Assembly: GCA_022773025.1 (NCBI GenBank)
Contig: JALEZF010000016.1
Location: 1 to 64,000, forward strand
Length of the DNA: 64,000 nucleotides
Direction: 5' to 3'
Source of the DNA: Clostridium sp.
GTDB lineage: Bacteria > Bacillota > Clostridia > Clostridiales > Clostridiaceae
In this document: positions 18,374 through 27,651 of the stretch, one piece after another
Layout of the letters: each line of letters starts with the position of its first letter
Position numbering within the stretch: the stretch's first letter is position 1
Translations under genes and position numbers: made by a program
The notes under the pieces: generated by a model
Told to the model about the DNA's origin: nothing
The model's database searches: none
The model's input: only the letters and a program-made list of their open reading frames with translations

Positions 18374-20236
18374 ATGACAACTTCAACATGTGATACTACT
18401 ACATCAAAAAATAAAAACCCTTTTCCAGCTGTATTTAAATCTTTAAAAGAACATAAACTTTTAAGATACAGTTTAATAGCAATATCCTTGAAGACCCTTT
18501 TATTTTTGTTTCTTATATCAAGCGATACTGCTACAACTGTAAATTTTAAAACTATATTTTTTAGTGCCCCGCCAATTTTGGCGTACTTAAGCTTTTTTAT
18601 ACTTTCATTATCTCCTGCATTTTTGTTTACTGGAAAGGTACACAAGTGGAGTTTTTCTGTTATAAATCTACTTGTTACAATACTTTATGTAGGTGATATA
18701 TGGTACTTTAGAAGCAATCGTTCATTTTTAAATTATCATATGCTTCAATACTCTTCTAATCTGGACAACTTGGGTTCCAGTGTAATTGCTATGTTTAGAT
18801 GGGTAGATTTACTATTCCTTTTAGATTTGATATTTATAATCATTTTAACTATAAAGAGCAATTTAAAGATAAAATCATATAAAAATCAGCTTATATGTTT
18901 TCTTTTAATGGTCTTAATACCAAGTTCTTATCTTTTTTACGCTCATATAAAGATTGATAAATTTGAAAAGGCCTATCCTAACCAATATTTATTTCGTACT
19001 ACTTGGGCTCAAAATCAAACAATGTCTTCCCTTACTCCTATTGGATATCATATATTTGATTACTTTGAATTCAAAAAGGAAAGTAAGCCCTATGTTTTTA
19101 ATGAGGAAGAGCTAAGCTACATAGATAGCTGGTTTAACACTAAAAAGGAGACCCTTCCTGATAATGAATATAAAGGTTTATTTAAAGGAAAAAATCTTAT
19201 AATCCTTCAAGTTGAGTCTCTTGAAAATTTTGTTATAGGTCAGAGTATAAATGGAACAGAAATAACTCCTTCTCTAAATAAACTTTTAGAAAGCAGCTTA
19301 TACTTTAGTAACTTCTATGAACAAACTCATAATGGAACTACATCTGATGCTGAACTTATGGCTAATACCTCCATGTTTCCAGTTAGGTCTGGAAGTACAT
19401 TTTTTAGGTTTCCAAACAACACCTATAAAAGTTCTCTCCCAGTACTTATGAAAGATATGGGGTACAATACTTTAGCAGCCCATCCCGATAAAGGTTCTTA
19501 TTGGAACTGGATGTCTGCCTTGAAATCAATAGGCTTCGAAACATGTTTAGACTCAGCAGATTTTGAAATGGATGAGCTTATCGGACTTGGCTTAAGCGAT
19601 GGAAGCTACTTAAATCAGCTTTCTTCTTATATAAAGAAACAACCACAGCCATTTTATACTTTTTCTATAACTCTCACTAGCCATACCCCGTTTAATATGC
19701 CTAGTGACATCATTGATATAGATACTTCCGGAAACTTGAAAGATACTAAGGTTGGAAAATTTATCGAATCTATTCATTACACCGATAAGCAGATAGGATT
19801 ATTTTTGAAGGAACTAGATTCCTCAGGATTATTAGATAATTCAGTTGTGGTCATATACGGAGATCATGAAGGTGTCCACAAATTCTTTGCAGATGAAGTA
19901 TCCGCCATAAAAGATAGCGAAACCTGGTATAAGGACAATAATTTGAAGGTACCTCTAATAATATACTCTAAAGACCTTCAAGGAAAAACTATAGAAACTA
20001 TTGGTGGACAAGTTGATATCTTACCAACACTAAGCTATCTTTTTGGAGTAGATAAATCTAAATACGAGGACAGCTCTTTAGGAAGAAATTTATTAAATAC
20101 TAATAAAAATTTTGCCGTTCTTTCTACAAGAAAAATAATAAGTGTTGGTCTTAGTGAAAATGATGAAAATTTTATGCTAGAATCCTTAGATTTAAGCGAC
20201 AAATTAATTAGAGCTAACTATTTCAGGAAGGAGTAG
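18374..20236 (+). CDS. Lipoteichoic acid synthase, second copy
   Basis: LtaS-family glycerol-phosphate transferase (620 aa from the chosen start). Five amino-terminal helices are followed by the extracellular domain: metal Glu281 (QVESLENF), nucleophile Thr322 (HNGTTSDAE) and the D-H pair in YGDHEG. I moved the start to ATG 18374 because it follows GTGGAGGATACTACCG; the upstream TTG-initiated frame has no site. It diverges from the copy at 8254 around the nucleophile (TTSDAE against TSADGD). It could be a primase-type, stress-induced or alternative LTA synthase. It forms an operon with the small membrane protein five bases downstream. Confidence 0.9.
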   Translation: MTTSTCDTTTSKNKNPFPAVFKSLKEHKLLRYSLIAISLKTLLFLFLISSDTATTVNFKTIFFSAPPILAYLSFFILSLSPAFLFTGKVHKWSFSVINLLVTILYVGDIWYFRSNRSFLNYHMLQYSSNLDNLGSSVIAMFRWVDLLFLLDLIFIIILTIKSNLKIKSYKNQLICFLLMVLIPSSYLFYAHIKIDKFEKAYPNQYLFRTTWAQNQTMSSLTPIGYHIFDYFEFKKESKPYVFNEEELSYIDSWFNTKKETLPDNEYKGLFKGKNLIILQVESLENFVIGQSINGTEITPSLNKLLESSLYFSNFYEQTHNGTTSDAELMANTSMFPVRSGSTFFRFPNNTYKSSLPVLMKDMGYNTLAAHPDKGSYWNWMSALKSIGFETCLDSADFEMDELIGLGLSDGSYLNQLSSYIKKQPQPFYTFSITLTSHTPFNMPSDIIDIDTSGNLKDTKVGKFIESIHYTDKQIGLFLKELDSSGLLDNSVVVIYGDHEGVHKFFADEVSAIKDSETWYKDNNLKVPLIIYSKDLQGKTIETIGGQVDILPTLSYLFGVDKSKYEDSSLGRNLLNTNKNFAVLSTRKIISVGLSENDENFMLESLDLSDKLIRANYFRKE

Positions 20237-20241
20237 ATACC

Positions 20242-20502
20242 ATGAATAAAATGCCGAAATGGGTATTAATATTTATCTTAACAGCACTAATGATGCCCAT
20301 TCTATCTATAGAGAGCATCATTCCATGGATACTATTTGTTCTAATATCATGGAAATGTATTAATATATCAAAGTCATCTAATACTACAGCAATTAAAGTT
20401 AGAGATTGTTTTATCTGGACAGCTTCTGCTGGATTCCTAACTTTTTGTTTTAATATGCTCGTAACTTCTGCTATGCCATTTATAATAAGTATGATAGTAT
20501 AG
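20242..20502 (+). CDS. Small membrane protein cotranscribed with second ltaS
   Basis: 86 aa with two or three predicted transmembrane segments (WVLIFILTALMMPIL, IIPWILFVLISW, and a hydrophobic carboxyl end). No family recognised. A strong site (AGGAAGGAG) precedes the ATG, and the gap after ltaS2 is five bases, so the two are cotranscribed; a partner role with LtaS2 is an inference from position only. Confidence 0.7.
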   Translation: MNKMPKWVLIFILTALMMPILSIESIIPWILFVLISWKCINISKSSNTTAIKVRDCFIWTASAGFLTFCFNMLVTSAMPFIISMIV

Positions 20503-20513
20503 AGAACATTACA

Positions 20514-20558
20514 AAAGGCGATATCATTAAATTTTTATAATTCAATGATATCGCCTTT
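20514..20558. terminator. Bidirectional terminator
   Basis: Perfect 15-bp stem AAAGGCGATATCATT (20514-20528) with AATGATATCGCCTTT (20544-20558) between convergent genes. Confidence 0.9.
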
Positions 20559-20570
20559 ATGTTCATATAA

Positions 20571-20948
20571 TTATGCTAAAGCTATAACTTCGATTTCTAC
20601 CTTAGCATCCTTTGGAAGTCTTGCTACTTCTACAGCACTTCTTGCTGGATATGGCTGTGCAAAGAATGAAGAGTATACTTCGTTCATTTTAGCAAAATCA
20701 TTCATATCGCTTAAAAATACAGTAGTCTTTATAACCTTATCCATGCTACTTCCTGATTCTTCAAGTATTGCCTTTACATTTTCTAATGATTGTCTTGTTT
20801 GCTCTTCTATTGTTTCTGGCATAACTCCAGTCTCTACGTTTATTGGAAGCTGTCCAGAAGTATATACAAGCTCTCCTATTGTTATTCCTTGAGAATATGG
20901 TCCTATTGCACCAGGTGCCTTTGTAGTTGCTATAGCTGATTTATTCAT
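20571..20948 (-). CDS. ridA: RidA family reactive-imine deaminase
   Basis: Small cytosolic trimeric enzyme that hydrolyses the enamine/imine intermediates released by PLP enzymes such as threonine dehydratase. The family fold is clear (GPYSQGI, YTSGQLPI), and the catalytic arginine is present in YPARSAVEV. Length about 125 aa. The second of two adjacent ATG codons (20948) is better spaced from GGAGG. Monocistronic; it converges on the ltaS2 operon. Confidence 0.93.
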   Translation of the reverse strand: MNKSAIATTKAPGAIGPYSQGITIGELVYTSGQLPINVETGVMPETIEEQTRQSLENVKAILEESGSSMDKVIKTTVFLSDMNDFAKMNEVYSSFFAQPYPARSAVEVARLPKDAKVEIEVIALA

Positions 20949-21035
20949 CATGATACCTCCAAATTAATTTTATTCAATCATATTAATTTTATAATATATT
21001 CAGACATTTTGCAATGATGCTAATGGTATTTATAT

Positions 21036-22469
21036 CTATAAAAGTGGTGATACAAGTCTCACTACTGACTCTATAAGCCTATCGATTATGCTTCTCTTTC
21101 CAAATTCATCACCATCTATCTTAGTTGATACCTTCATATCTTCTTCAAATTGAGCCTCCATAATCTCTGCTATTTCTTTGTTGTATATGAAACAGTTCAC
21201 TTCAAAATTTAATTTGAAACTTCGTATATCCATATTTGCCGTACCCACACTGCTTACCGCTCCATCAGCCACAATAGTTTTAGCATGTATAAATCCCTTT
21301 TGATAATAGTATACTTTTACTCCTGCATCTAAAAGTTCACCAATATAGGAATTAGCTGCCCAAAACATAGTCTTATGGTCTGGCTTTCCTGGTATCATAA
21401 GCCTTACATCAACTCCTGACAAAGCGCTTATTTTCAAACTATTTAGCATTGTTTCATCAGGCACAAAGTAAGGTGTCTGTATATATACATTTTTTCTTGC
21501 ATTATTTATTATCTTTAGATATCCATTTCTTATATGCTGTTCATCATTATCAGGTCCGCAGGATACTACCTGCATTCCTGTTATATCTTTTATGTTCTCT
21601 ACTTTAGGAAAATACTTTGAGTAATCATCAATTTTTTCTCTAGATGCATATACCCAGTCTAAGAGGAATCTCTCCTCTATATCTGCAACACCTTCTCCCT
21701 CTATCTTAAGATGAGTGTCTCTCCAATATCCTATCTTCTTATCTTTTCCAACGTGTTCTTTTCCAATATTAAAGCCTCCTGTAAATGCCACAGTGCCATC
21801 TACTACTACTATCTTTCTATGATTTCTATAATTTATTCTAAAGCTTAAATACGGTATTATGCTTGGAAAAAATGCTGCACACTTTCCTCCATTAGCCTTA
21901 AATTCTTTAAAATATTTTTTTCTGTTAAGTTTACTAGATCCCATAGCATCATATAAAAGTCTAACTTCTACACCTTCTTTGACTTTTTCACTTAGAAGCT
22001 TTATAAATTCTAATCCAATTTCATCTTTTTGAATTATGTAATACTCAACATGTATATAGTTTTTTGCCTTTCTTATAGCTTCAAAAAGCTCCTGATACTT
22101 TTCTTTTCCATCAAATATCACTTCTATTTTGTTATGCTGACTGTATACTGCCTTGGATTGAGCCGTATTCATAGTTATAAGATCTTGATTTTTATTTGTA
22201 GCCACGTCATACACATAGGCAGTTCTTATTTCATTCAGGTATTCTTTTCTTGTATTATCATCTATAATTTTATTTCTAAAGATTTTATGCTTGCTCATAC
22301 CATGTCCTATAAAGAGATAGATGATAAACCCTACTACAGGTAAAAAAGTTAGAACCATAAGCCAAGCCCATGTTAATGTTGGATTTTTTCTTTCAAAGAA
22401 TATAAGAGCTATTATAGCTAAAATATTTAATCCATATATTATAGTAAGAATATTTGTAAGCAACTCCAT
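21036..22469 (-). CDS. cls: Cardiolipin synthase
   Basis: Membrane phospholipase-D-family enzyme condensing two phosphatidylglycerols into cardiolipin. It has two amino-terminal helices (residues 1-55) and two HKD motifs (HRKIVVVDGTVAFTGG about 218 and HAKTIVADGAVSSVGTANMD about 397). 477 aa is full length. ATG 22469 follows AGGAGG. Its product and the LtaS substrate come from the same phosphatidylglycerol pool, a biochemical link to the nearby ltaS genes, though not an operon. Confidence 0.93.
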   Translation of the reverse strand: MELLTNILTIIYGLNILAIIALIFFERKNPTLTWAWLMVLTFLPVVGFIIYLFIGHGMSKHKIFRNKIIDDNTRKEYLNEIRTAYVYDVATNKNQDLITMNTAQSKAVYSQHNKIEVIFDGKEKYQELFEAIRKAKNYIHVEYYIIQKDEIGLEFIKLLSEKVKEGVEVRLLYDAMGSSKLNRKKYFKEFKANGGKCAAFFPSIIPYLSFRINYRNHRKIVVVDGTVAFTGGFNIGKEHVGKDKKIGYWRDTHLKIEGEGVADIEERFLLDWVYASREKIDDYSKYFPKVENIKDITGMQVVSCGPDNDEQHIRNGYLKIINNARKNVYIQTPYFVPDETMLNSLKISALSGVDVRLMIPGKPDHKTMFWAANSYIGELLDAGVKVYYYQKGFIHAKTIVADGAVSSVGTANMDIRSFKLNFEVNCFIYNKEIAEIMEAQFEEDMKVSTKIDGDEFGKRSIIDRLIESVVRLVSPLL

Positions 22470-22541
22470 AAGATTCCTCCTGATTTTATGTCTTTATTTA
22501 ATTATACAATAATACCATATTTTTTTAAAAGATAATATAAT

Positions 22542-22573
22542 AAGGTCTTAAAGGATTTTCACTTTAAGACCTT
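22542..22573 (-). terminator. Hairpin after the truncated deacetylase copy
   Basis: AAGGTCTTAAAG (22542-22553) and CTTTAAGACCTT (22562-22573), perfect 12-bp stem; only AT-rich sequence rather than a clean T-run follows. Confidence 0.65.
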
Positions 22574-22583
22574 ATTATATATT

Positions 22584-22859
22584 TTATATATCGAAAATTC
22601 CAAAGATATATCCTTGAGATTTAAAGTAATCTATTATATCTTGAAGCATACTTGCAGTATCTCGTCTTCCTCCAGAGTCATGAAGAAGCACTATAATTTT
22701 TTCCTTGCCACTTGAAGTTCTCTTAAGGATAGCCATAAGCTCTTCCTTTGTCTTTTGTTTGCCTACAGAATCTTCTGTTAAACTGTTCCAATCTAAACTA
22801 GTTATCTTATAAGAATCATCACATCCATTATTTCCATAAATTTCAAGATATGTTTTCAT
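22584..22859 (-). pseudogene. Truncated tandem copy of polysaccharide deacetylase
   Basis: 91-residue frame closely matching the last roughly 75 residues of the adjacent deacetylase (shared LDWNSLTEDS/IDWNSLTEDS, KTSKGK/RTSSGK, VLLHDS, DIIDYFKSQGY), but lacking the catalytic NodB half (TFDDGP, H-x-x-x-H and the FPYG loop). The short amino end is unrelated. It follows the complete gene by 35 bases in the same direction, so a tandem duplication followed by a large internal deletion explains it. It still has a good ribosome site (TTAAGGAATATTTATG) and may be translated; it cannot be an active deacetylase. Confidence 0.75.
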
Positions 22860-22894
22860 AAATATTCCTTAACAAATCATTGCATATGCTAGAC

Positions 22895-23752
22895 TTAAAT
22901 ATCAAAAGCACCAAAAGAATATCCTTGAGATTTAAAGTAATTTATAATATCTTGAATCATATTTGCAGTATCATCTCTATCTTCTGAATCATGGAGAAGC
23001 ACCACAATTTTGTCCTTACCTTTAGATGTCTTTTTTAAATTACTCATCAGCTGCTGCTTGCTTTTCTTATTTCCTATAGAATCCTCTGTGAGGCTGTTCC
23101 AGTCGATGCTTGTTATTCCATGCTCATCTAAAATATCTATAGCTTTCTTTATATTCTTATCATGATTATGAACTCTTGTAACTTCTCCATAAGGGAATCT
23201 GAACATCTTGCATTTATATTCGAAACCTAAAGCTTTTGATATAGCATTATCCGTGTCTTCTACTTCTTTTAATAAATGTTCCACATTTACTACTCCATTA
23301 GGATATAGATTTTTACCGCTATGGGTATATCCATGACTGCATATAGCATGACCTTCCTTATACATCCTTCTAACGATAGATGCATACTCCCCACCTTGGT
23401 CCACAGTTTTTCCTATTAAAAAAAATGTACCCTTTATAGAATTTTGATCTAATACATCTAAAACCTTGGGGGTATTTTTTAAAGATGGACCATCATCAAA
23501 AGTTAAAAACACTATTTTTTTGCCATCATTACTCACTCTTCTCTTCACTATATCCCTTCCATATGATGCGGGAAATCTTTCCTCTGACACATTTTCACTA
23601 TCCCTATTTTCTGTATCATCATTAGATGAAGTAACCTGTTCTTTAGAAGATGCTGAAACATTATTAATATGTGTAAACATAAAAAAAGCACCAGCTAGAC
23701 ATATGGTTGCTACAATCAAAACACTTAATACTCTACATCTTTTTTTCTTCAA
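22895..23752 (-). CDS. Membrane-anchored polysaccharide deacetylase (NodB fold)
   Basis: Likely removes N-acetyl groups from peptidoglycan or another envelope glycan. An amino-terminal membrane anchor (VLSVLIVATICLAGAFFMF) is followed by a Ser/Asp-rich linker and the NodB domain: metal Asp pair in LTFDDGPS, metal histidines in CSHGYTHSG, FRFPYGE loop, and VLLHDS. I chose TTG 23752 because AGGAGG lies nine bases upstream; the longer frame to 23806 has no site. About 285 aa. A truncated copy follows immediately. Confidence 0.85.
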   Translation of the reverse strand: MKKKRCRVLSVLIVATICLAGAFFMFTHINNVSASSKEQVTSSNDDTENRDSENVSEERFPASYGRDIVKRRVSNDGKKIVFLTFDDGPSLKNTPKVLDVLDQNSIKGTFFLIGKTVDQGGEYASIVRRMYKEGHAICSHGYTHSGKNLYPNGVVNVEHLLKEVEDTDNAISKALGFEYKCKMFRFPYGEVTRVHNHDKNIKKAIDILDEHGITSIDWNSLTEDSIGNKKSKQQLMSNLKKTSKGKDKIVVLLHDSEDRDDTANMIQDIINYFKSQGYSFGAFDI

Positions 23753-23854
23753 AACTCTTCGCCTCCTGATATAAAATACCTTGAATTTAGTTGTTCCCAT
23801 TTTCATATTTTTTATTTAGATAAATTTTTAAATATAAACCTTCATATCTCCATA

Positions 23855-23884
23855 TAAAAAAGAGTTCATGGAAACCATGAACTC
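23855..23884 (-). terminator. Terminator of Fe-alcohol dehydrogenase
   Basis: GAGTTCATGG/CCATGAACTC stem with a three-base loop and a T-run on the minus strand. Confidence 0.88.
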
Positions 23885-23925
23885 CTCTATATATAATACT
23901 GATTGGCGATGAGATTAAGAAATTT

Positions 23926-25077
23926 TTAGTATGATTCTTTTATTATGTTTTGTAAATACTCTTTTGATCCAAATGGAAGGAATCCAAGTACTGGACACTC
24001 CATAACTTCTTCTAACTGCTCTTCAGTTACATTGAAGTCTTTTAATGTCTTTCTTAGGTTTACTTTTTCTAAGAAAGAAGATAATTCATCATATAACTTT
24101 TCTGCTGCTTCTTCATCAGATACATTCTTAAGTTCTGCATTAAATAATCTAGCTACATCTGCAAACTTCTTTGTGTTTTCTTTGTGAGAATTCTTAACGA
24201 ATGCTGGGAATACAATAGCTAACGCTTCTCCATGAGATATATGAGTTATTCCTCCTATAATCTCTGAAAGTGGGTGTGGCGCAGCTGCTCCTGCATTTGC
24301 AAGACCTGAACCAGCTAATGTATCTGCTACAGCTAAGTTTTCTCTATATTCTAAATTGCTTCCGTCTTTCATAGCATTTTCCAAATTATTTATAACAAGT
24401 TCCATTGATTTTAAGCATTGAATTTCTGTCATTGTTGAAGCATTCTTGTTTATATAGCTTTCAAAAGCATGAGTAAATGCATCAAATCCTGTAGAAGCAG
24501 TTATTCTTGCTGGAAGTGTTGTCATAAGCTCTGGGTCAACTATACATTCCCTTGAGAAATTTTGTGGATGGAATATAGTGTTCTTTTCTGCACCCCTTGA
24601 TATAACTGCAGCTTGAGTCACCTGACTTCCTGTTCCTGATGTAGTTGATACAGCTAAAAGTGGAAGTGCCTTCTCACTTACTGGAGCATACTCTTCAAAA
24701 GGACTTGTATATGTTCCATACATTGTATCCCAATCTATAGTATCTAAGCCATAAGTTAATGCTATAATCTTAGCTGTGTCTATGCTTGAACCCCCACCTA
24801 CAGCTAGTACAAAATCAACTTTTTCCTCTTTTGCTAATTCAAATCCTTCGTTAACCATTTCAACTGTTGGATTTGGAAGTACTTTATCAAATTGAATTGT
24901 TTCTATATCACTTTTCTTTAATATATCCTTTACTCTTTGGAAAAGCTTATCTAATGGAGCTTCATTTGGAGTTGTAACAAGCAAGCACTTTTTACCATAT
25001 TTTGAAGCTATTTGTCCAAGTTCTTCTAATCTTCCTTTTCCAAAATGTATTCTTGATGGTTGATAATAATTAAACAT
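23926..25077 (-). CDS. Iron-containing alcohol dehydrogenase
   Basis: NAD(P)H-dependent alcohol/aldehyde oxidoreductase of the group III (iron) family, cytosolic, in fermentative redox balance. 383 aa with the dinucleotide loop GGGSSIDTAK (about 93-102), TTSGTGSQVT and metal ligands in GFDAFTHAFESY, PHPLSEIIG and SHGEALA. ATG 25077 follows TAGGAGG. It resembles clostridial NADPH-dependent butanol dehydrogenases, but substrate cannot be fixed from sequence. It is divergent from the aldolase at 25373 across about 290 bases of AT-rich DNA, where I see only a plus-strand extended -10 TGATATAAT near 25320. Confidence 0.9.
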   Translation of the reverse strand: MFNYYQPSRIHFGKGRLEELGQIASKYGKKCLLVTTPNEAPLDKLFQRVKDILKKSDIETIQFDKVLPNPTVEMVNEGFELAKEEKVDFVLAVGGGSSIDTAKIIALTYGLDTIDWDTMYGTYTSPFEEYAPVSEKALPLLAVSTTSGTGSQVTQAAVISRGAEKNTIFHPQNFSRECIVDPELMTTLPARITASTGFDAFTHAFESYINKNASTMTEIQCLKSMELVINNLENAMKDGSNLEYRENLAVADTLAGSGLANAGAAAPHPLSEIIGGITHISHGEALAIVFPAFVKNSHKENTKKFADVARLFNAELKNVSDEEAAEKLYDELSSFLEKVNLRKTLKDFNVTEEQLEEVMECPVLGFLPFGSKEYLQNIIKESY

Positions 25078-25372
25078 ATTTTACCTCCTATATACTTTAT
25101 CCTATGCTAGTTATTAATCACTTTTTCTTTCCTTACCCTCATTATAAAAGATATGCTACTTGCCTTACAATACAAGGGCCTTTCATAAAAATTAACTAAA
25201 GAATGTGGTATTTTTCAACTGCAGCGAAACCTATTTATCATAAAGCTTTCATCTTTTTCCTCATTATTGTGGAAATAAAAAGTTCACACCTTTCTCCATG
25301 AGAATCAGCTTACAATGATATAATTTAATTAAAATAAAAATTACTAAAGTTTAAAGAAAGCAGGGATTAATG

Positions 25373-26014
25373 ATGCAATATTTAATAGACACAGCAAATA
25401 TGGAAGAAATAAAAGAAGCTTTGGAACTAGGAGTAAAAGGGGTAACTGCAAACCCATCTATGTATCTTAAAGAAAAGGTAAATTTCACATCATTTTTAAG
25501 TGAAGTTTCCGAGTTAGGTCCATCTATCCTAACTGCAGAGGTTATGGAAGATACTCTTGAAAATATGTTAAAAACATCTGAAGAAATATTAGCTATAAAT
25601 CGTGATATAATAATAAAGATAAACTTTTCTGAAACAGGACTAAAGCTTATAAACATCCTTAATAAAAGAGGAGTTAAAACAGCCGCTACATTAATTTTTA
25701 CATTAAGACAAGCAACCATAGCTCTTAATGCTGGTGCTTCATACATCTTCCCTTTCATAGGAAGAAATGATGAAATAGGATTAGATGGACTAAATATCTT
25801 ATCTGATATATGTCATGTAATAAAAATAAATAATTATGATGCAAAGGTTGTAGCTGCTTCTATAAAAAATTTAAACCACTTAGAAAAAGCTGCTTTAGCT
25901 GGTGCAAACTATGCCGCTGTAACTTTTGATTGTTTTAGAAAAGCTATGCACCATGAGCTTACAGAGTCCGGAGCTAAAACTTTTGAGGAACATTGGGCTC
26001 TTTTAAACAAATAA
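25373..26014 (+). CDS. Fructose-6-phosphate aldolase/transaldolase-like protein
   Basis: Class I aldolase of the TalC/FSA family (about 213 aa, the short form). Visible active-site features: Asp in LIDTAN, Asn in TANPSMY, Schiff-base lysine in DIIIKINF (about residue 84) and FIGRNDEIG. The fold matches, but several signature positions differ from FSA and TalC (GVKTAATLIFTLRQA), so the substrate is uncertain. Of two adjacent ATG codons the second (25373) is better placed after AGGG. It is followed by a PRD regulator 21 bases downstream, pointing to an inducible sugar pathway. Confidence 0.82.
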   Translation: MQYLIDTANMEEIKEALELGVKGVTANPSMYLKEKVNFTSFLSEVSELGPSILTAEVMEDTLENMLKTSEEILAINRDIIIKINFSETGLKLINILNKRGVKTAATLIFTLRQATIALNAGASYIFPFIGRNDEIGLDGLNILSDICHVIKINNYDAKVVAASIKNLNHLEKAALAGANYAAVTFDCFRKAMHHELTESGAKTFEEHWALLNK

Positions 26015-26035
26015 TCTTTTAAGGAGGTCTATCTT

Positions 26036-27580
26036 TTGAATAAAAGACTGTCATCTATAGTGTCCATACTTCTTAGGAAAAACGACTACGTGACCATAGA
26101 CTCTATATCGAGAGAATTAAAGGTTTGTAATAAGACTATACGAAACGACCTTGTAACTTTAGATAATTGGCTTAGAGAGATGTCTCTAGACCTAGACAAA
26201 AAGCCTGGGGTTGGAGTTGCTATATTAGGGGATGAAGATATAAAGCTTAGAATTTTAAATGATGTTGTATCAAAGGAAAATGTCATTGAATCATATTCTC
26301 CTGAGGATAGAAAGCTATATATACTAAAAAAGTTATTTTCAAGTAACAGCACCATAAAGCTTCAATCTTTATCAAAAGAGCTTTATGTAAGCCGTGCTAC
26401 TATCCACAAGGACCTCATAAGCGTTGAAGTTTGGCTTAAAAGACATAAGATAATCCTTATAAGAAACAGTGATTACTTCTTATTTATTGATGGCAAAGAA
26501 AAAAACATAAGAAAGGCTATATGCTCACTTATTCAGCTGGAAATTGAATGTACCACCCTTAGTCAGCTTCTTAAAAGCAATGACAAAACTACATCTAATC
26601 AGCAATTTGCTTCAATTGAAAATCTTATCGATGTTGATTTTGTAAAGCTTCAAAATGTAGTGCTATCTGTTGATTCTTTGACAAAGTATAATTTATCTGA
26701 TGATTCTATCATGCAGCTTTTAATCCTTATCGCTGTCTCCATGAGAAGAATCAAAATAGGTCACGGTCTAACTTTATCTGATGAATTCCTTAAGGAGCTT
26801 AAATCTCTTAAAGAATTCACAATGGCTAAAGATTTGACATCATCACTTGAAAAAAGTTTTGGTATACCGTGGTCTAATGATGAAGCTGGACATATATTAG
26901 TAAACATATTAGGTTCTAAGACCAATATAGCCAGTCATGATTCATTCTTAAAAGAAGACCTTAGTGACATATGCAATAAGGAAGCTACCCCTTTAGCAAA
27001 AGCCTTAATAGCTTGTTGGAAAAAAGATTTAAATATACCATTAACAGAGGACAGCAAATTATTGTGTTCTCTTACAAGCCACCTAAATCCTGCTATAACT
27101 AGGATTAAGTACAGTTTGCCTCTTAATAATCCGCTTCTTAGTGATATATGTGATACTTATCCTAACACATTTAAAACGGTAAAGAGAAGTGCCCATATAT
27201 TTAATGAGCTTCTAGGCGTTGATATAAATGATGATGAGATCGGATATCTTACCCTTCACCTAGCTTGCTCTATAGATAGATTAAAAGCACCTTTGAGGAC
27301 TGTAGTTGTATGTCACAGCGGAGTTGGTGCCTGCGAGCTTTTACTAAATAAAATTAATTTTGAATTTAATGAGCTTGAAGTCATAGCCCTAAAATCAGCT
27401 ACTTCTTTGGCATCCTTTAGTTTATCTGATGTGGATCTTATAATATCCACAGTGCCTCTAGATTTAGATTGTGATATAAAAAAAATCACAATCAATCCAC
27501 TACTTACAAAATCAGATATGCTTAGACTTAAGGTTGTTATAAAGGAAATCTATTCTCAAAAGAATAGCCCTGAAAATTAG
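26036..27580 (+). CDS. PRD-domain transcriptional activator (ManR/MtlR/LicR type)
   Basis: PTS-controlled activator (514 aa): HTH (VTIDSISRELKVCNKTIRND, about 19-38), second HTH (IKLQSLSKELYVSRATIHKD, about 107-126), two PRD domains with the phosphorylatable histidine region YLTLHLACSIDR, and an EIIB-like domain with its cysteine in VVCHSGVGACELL (about 427). The carboxy-terminal EIIA domain found in longer relatives is absent. Two HTH domains make it a DNA-binding activator, not an RNA antiterminator. Starts at TTG 26036 after AAGGAGG. The orphan PTS IIBC at 29322 is the obvious target. Confidence 0.87.
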   Translation: MNKRLSSIVSILLRKNDYVTIDSISRELKVCNKTIRNDLVTLDNWLREMSLDLDKKPGVGVAILGDEDIKLRILNDVVSKENVIESYSPEDRKLYILKKLFSSNSTIKLQSLSKELYVSRATIHKDLISVEVWLKRHKIILIRNSDYFLFIDGKEKNIRKAICSLIQLEIECTTLSQLLKSNDKTTSNQQFASIENLIDVDFVKLQNVVLSVDSLTKYNLSDDSIMQLLILIAVSMRRIKIGHGLTLSDEFLKELKSLKEFTMAKDLTSSLEKSFGIPWSNDEAGHILVNILGSKTNIASHDSFLKEDLSDICNKEATPLAKALIACWKKDLNIPLTEDSKLLCSLTSHLNPAITRIKYSLPLNNPLLSDICDTYPNTFKTVKRSAHIFNELLGVDINDDEIGYLTLHLACSIDRLKAPLRTVVVCHSGVGACELLLNKINFEFNELEVIALKSATSLASFSLSDVDLIISTVPLDLDCDIKKITINPLLTKSDMLRLKVVIKEIYSQKNSPEN

Positions 27581-27604
27581 ATTGTATATTATAATCTAAA
27601 AACA

Positions 27605-27650
27605 TATGGTGCCCTGCAAGATGTATGTGTCATTTTGCAAGGCACCATTT
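27605..27650. terminator. Bidirectional terminator
   Basis: ATGGTGCC...GGCACCAT stem extended by TGCAA/TTGCA, with T-run on the plus strand, between convergent genes. Confidence 0.88.
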
Positions 27651-27651
27651 T

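Noticed and set aside
18340..18645. 101-codon minus-strand ORF across the start of the second ltaS
   Set aside because: Overlaps the ltaS2 amino-terminal coding region and has no ribosome site.
26036..27580. PRD protein as a BglG-type RNA antiterminator
   Set aside because: It has two DNA-binding HTH domains and no amino-terminal CAT RNA-binding domain; no RAT-terminator pair was seen before the PTS gene.
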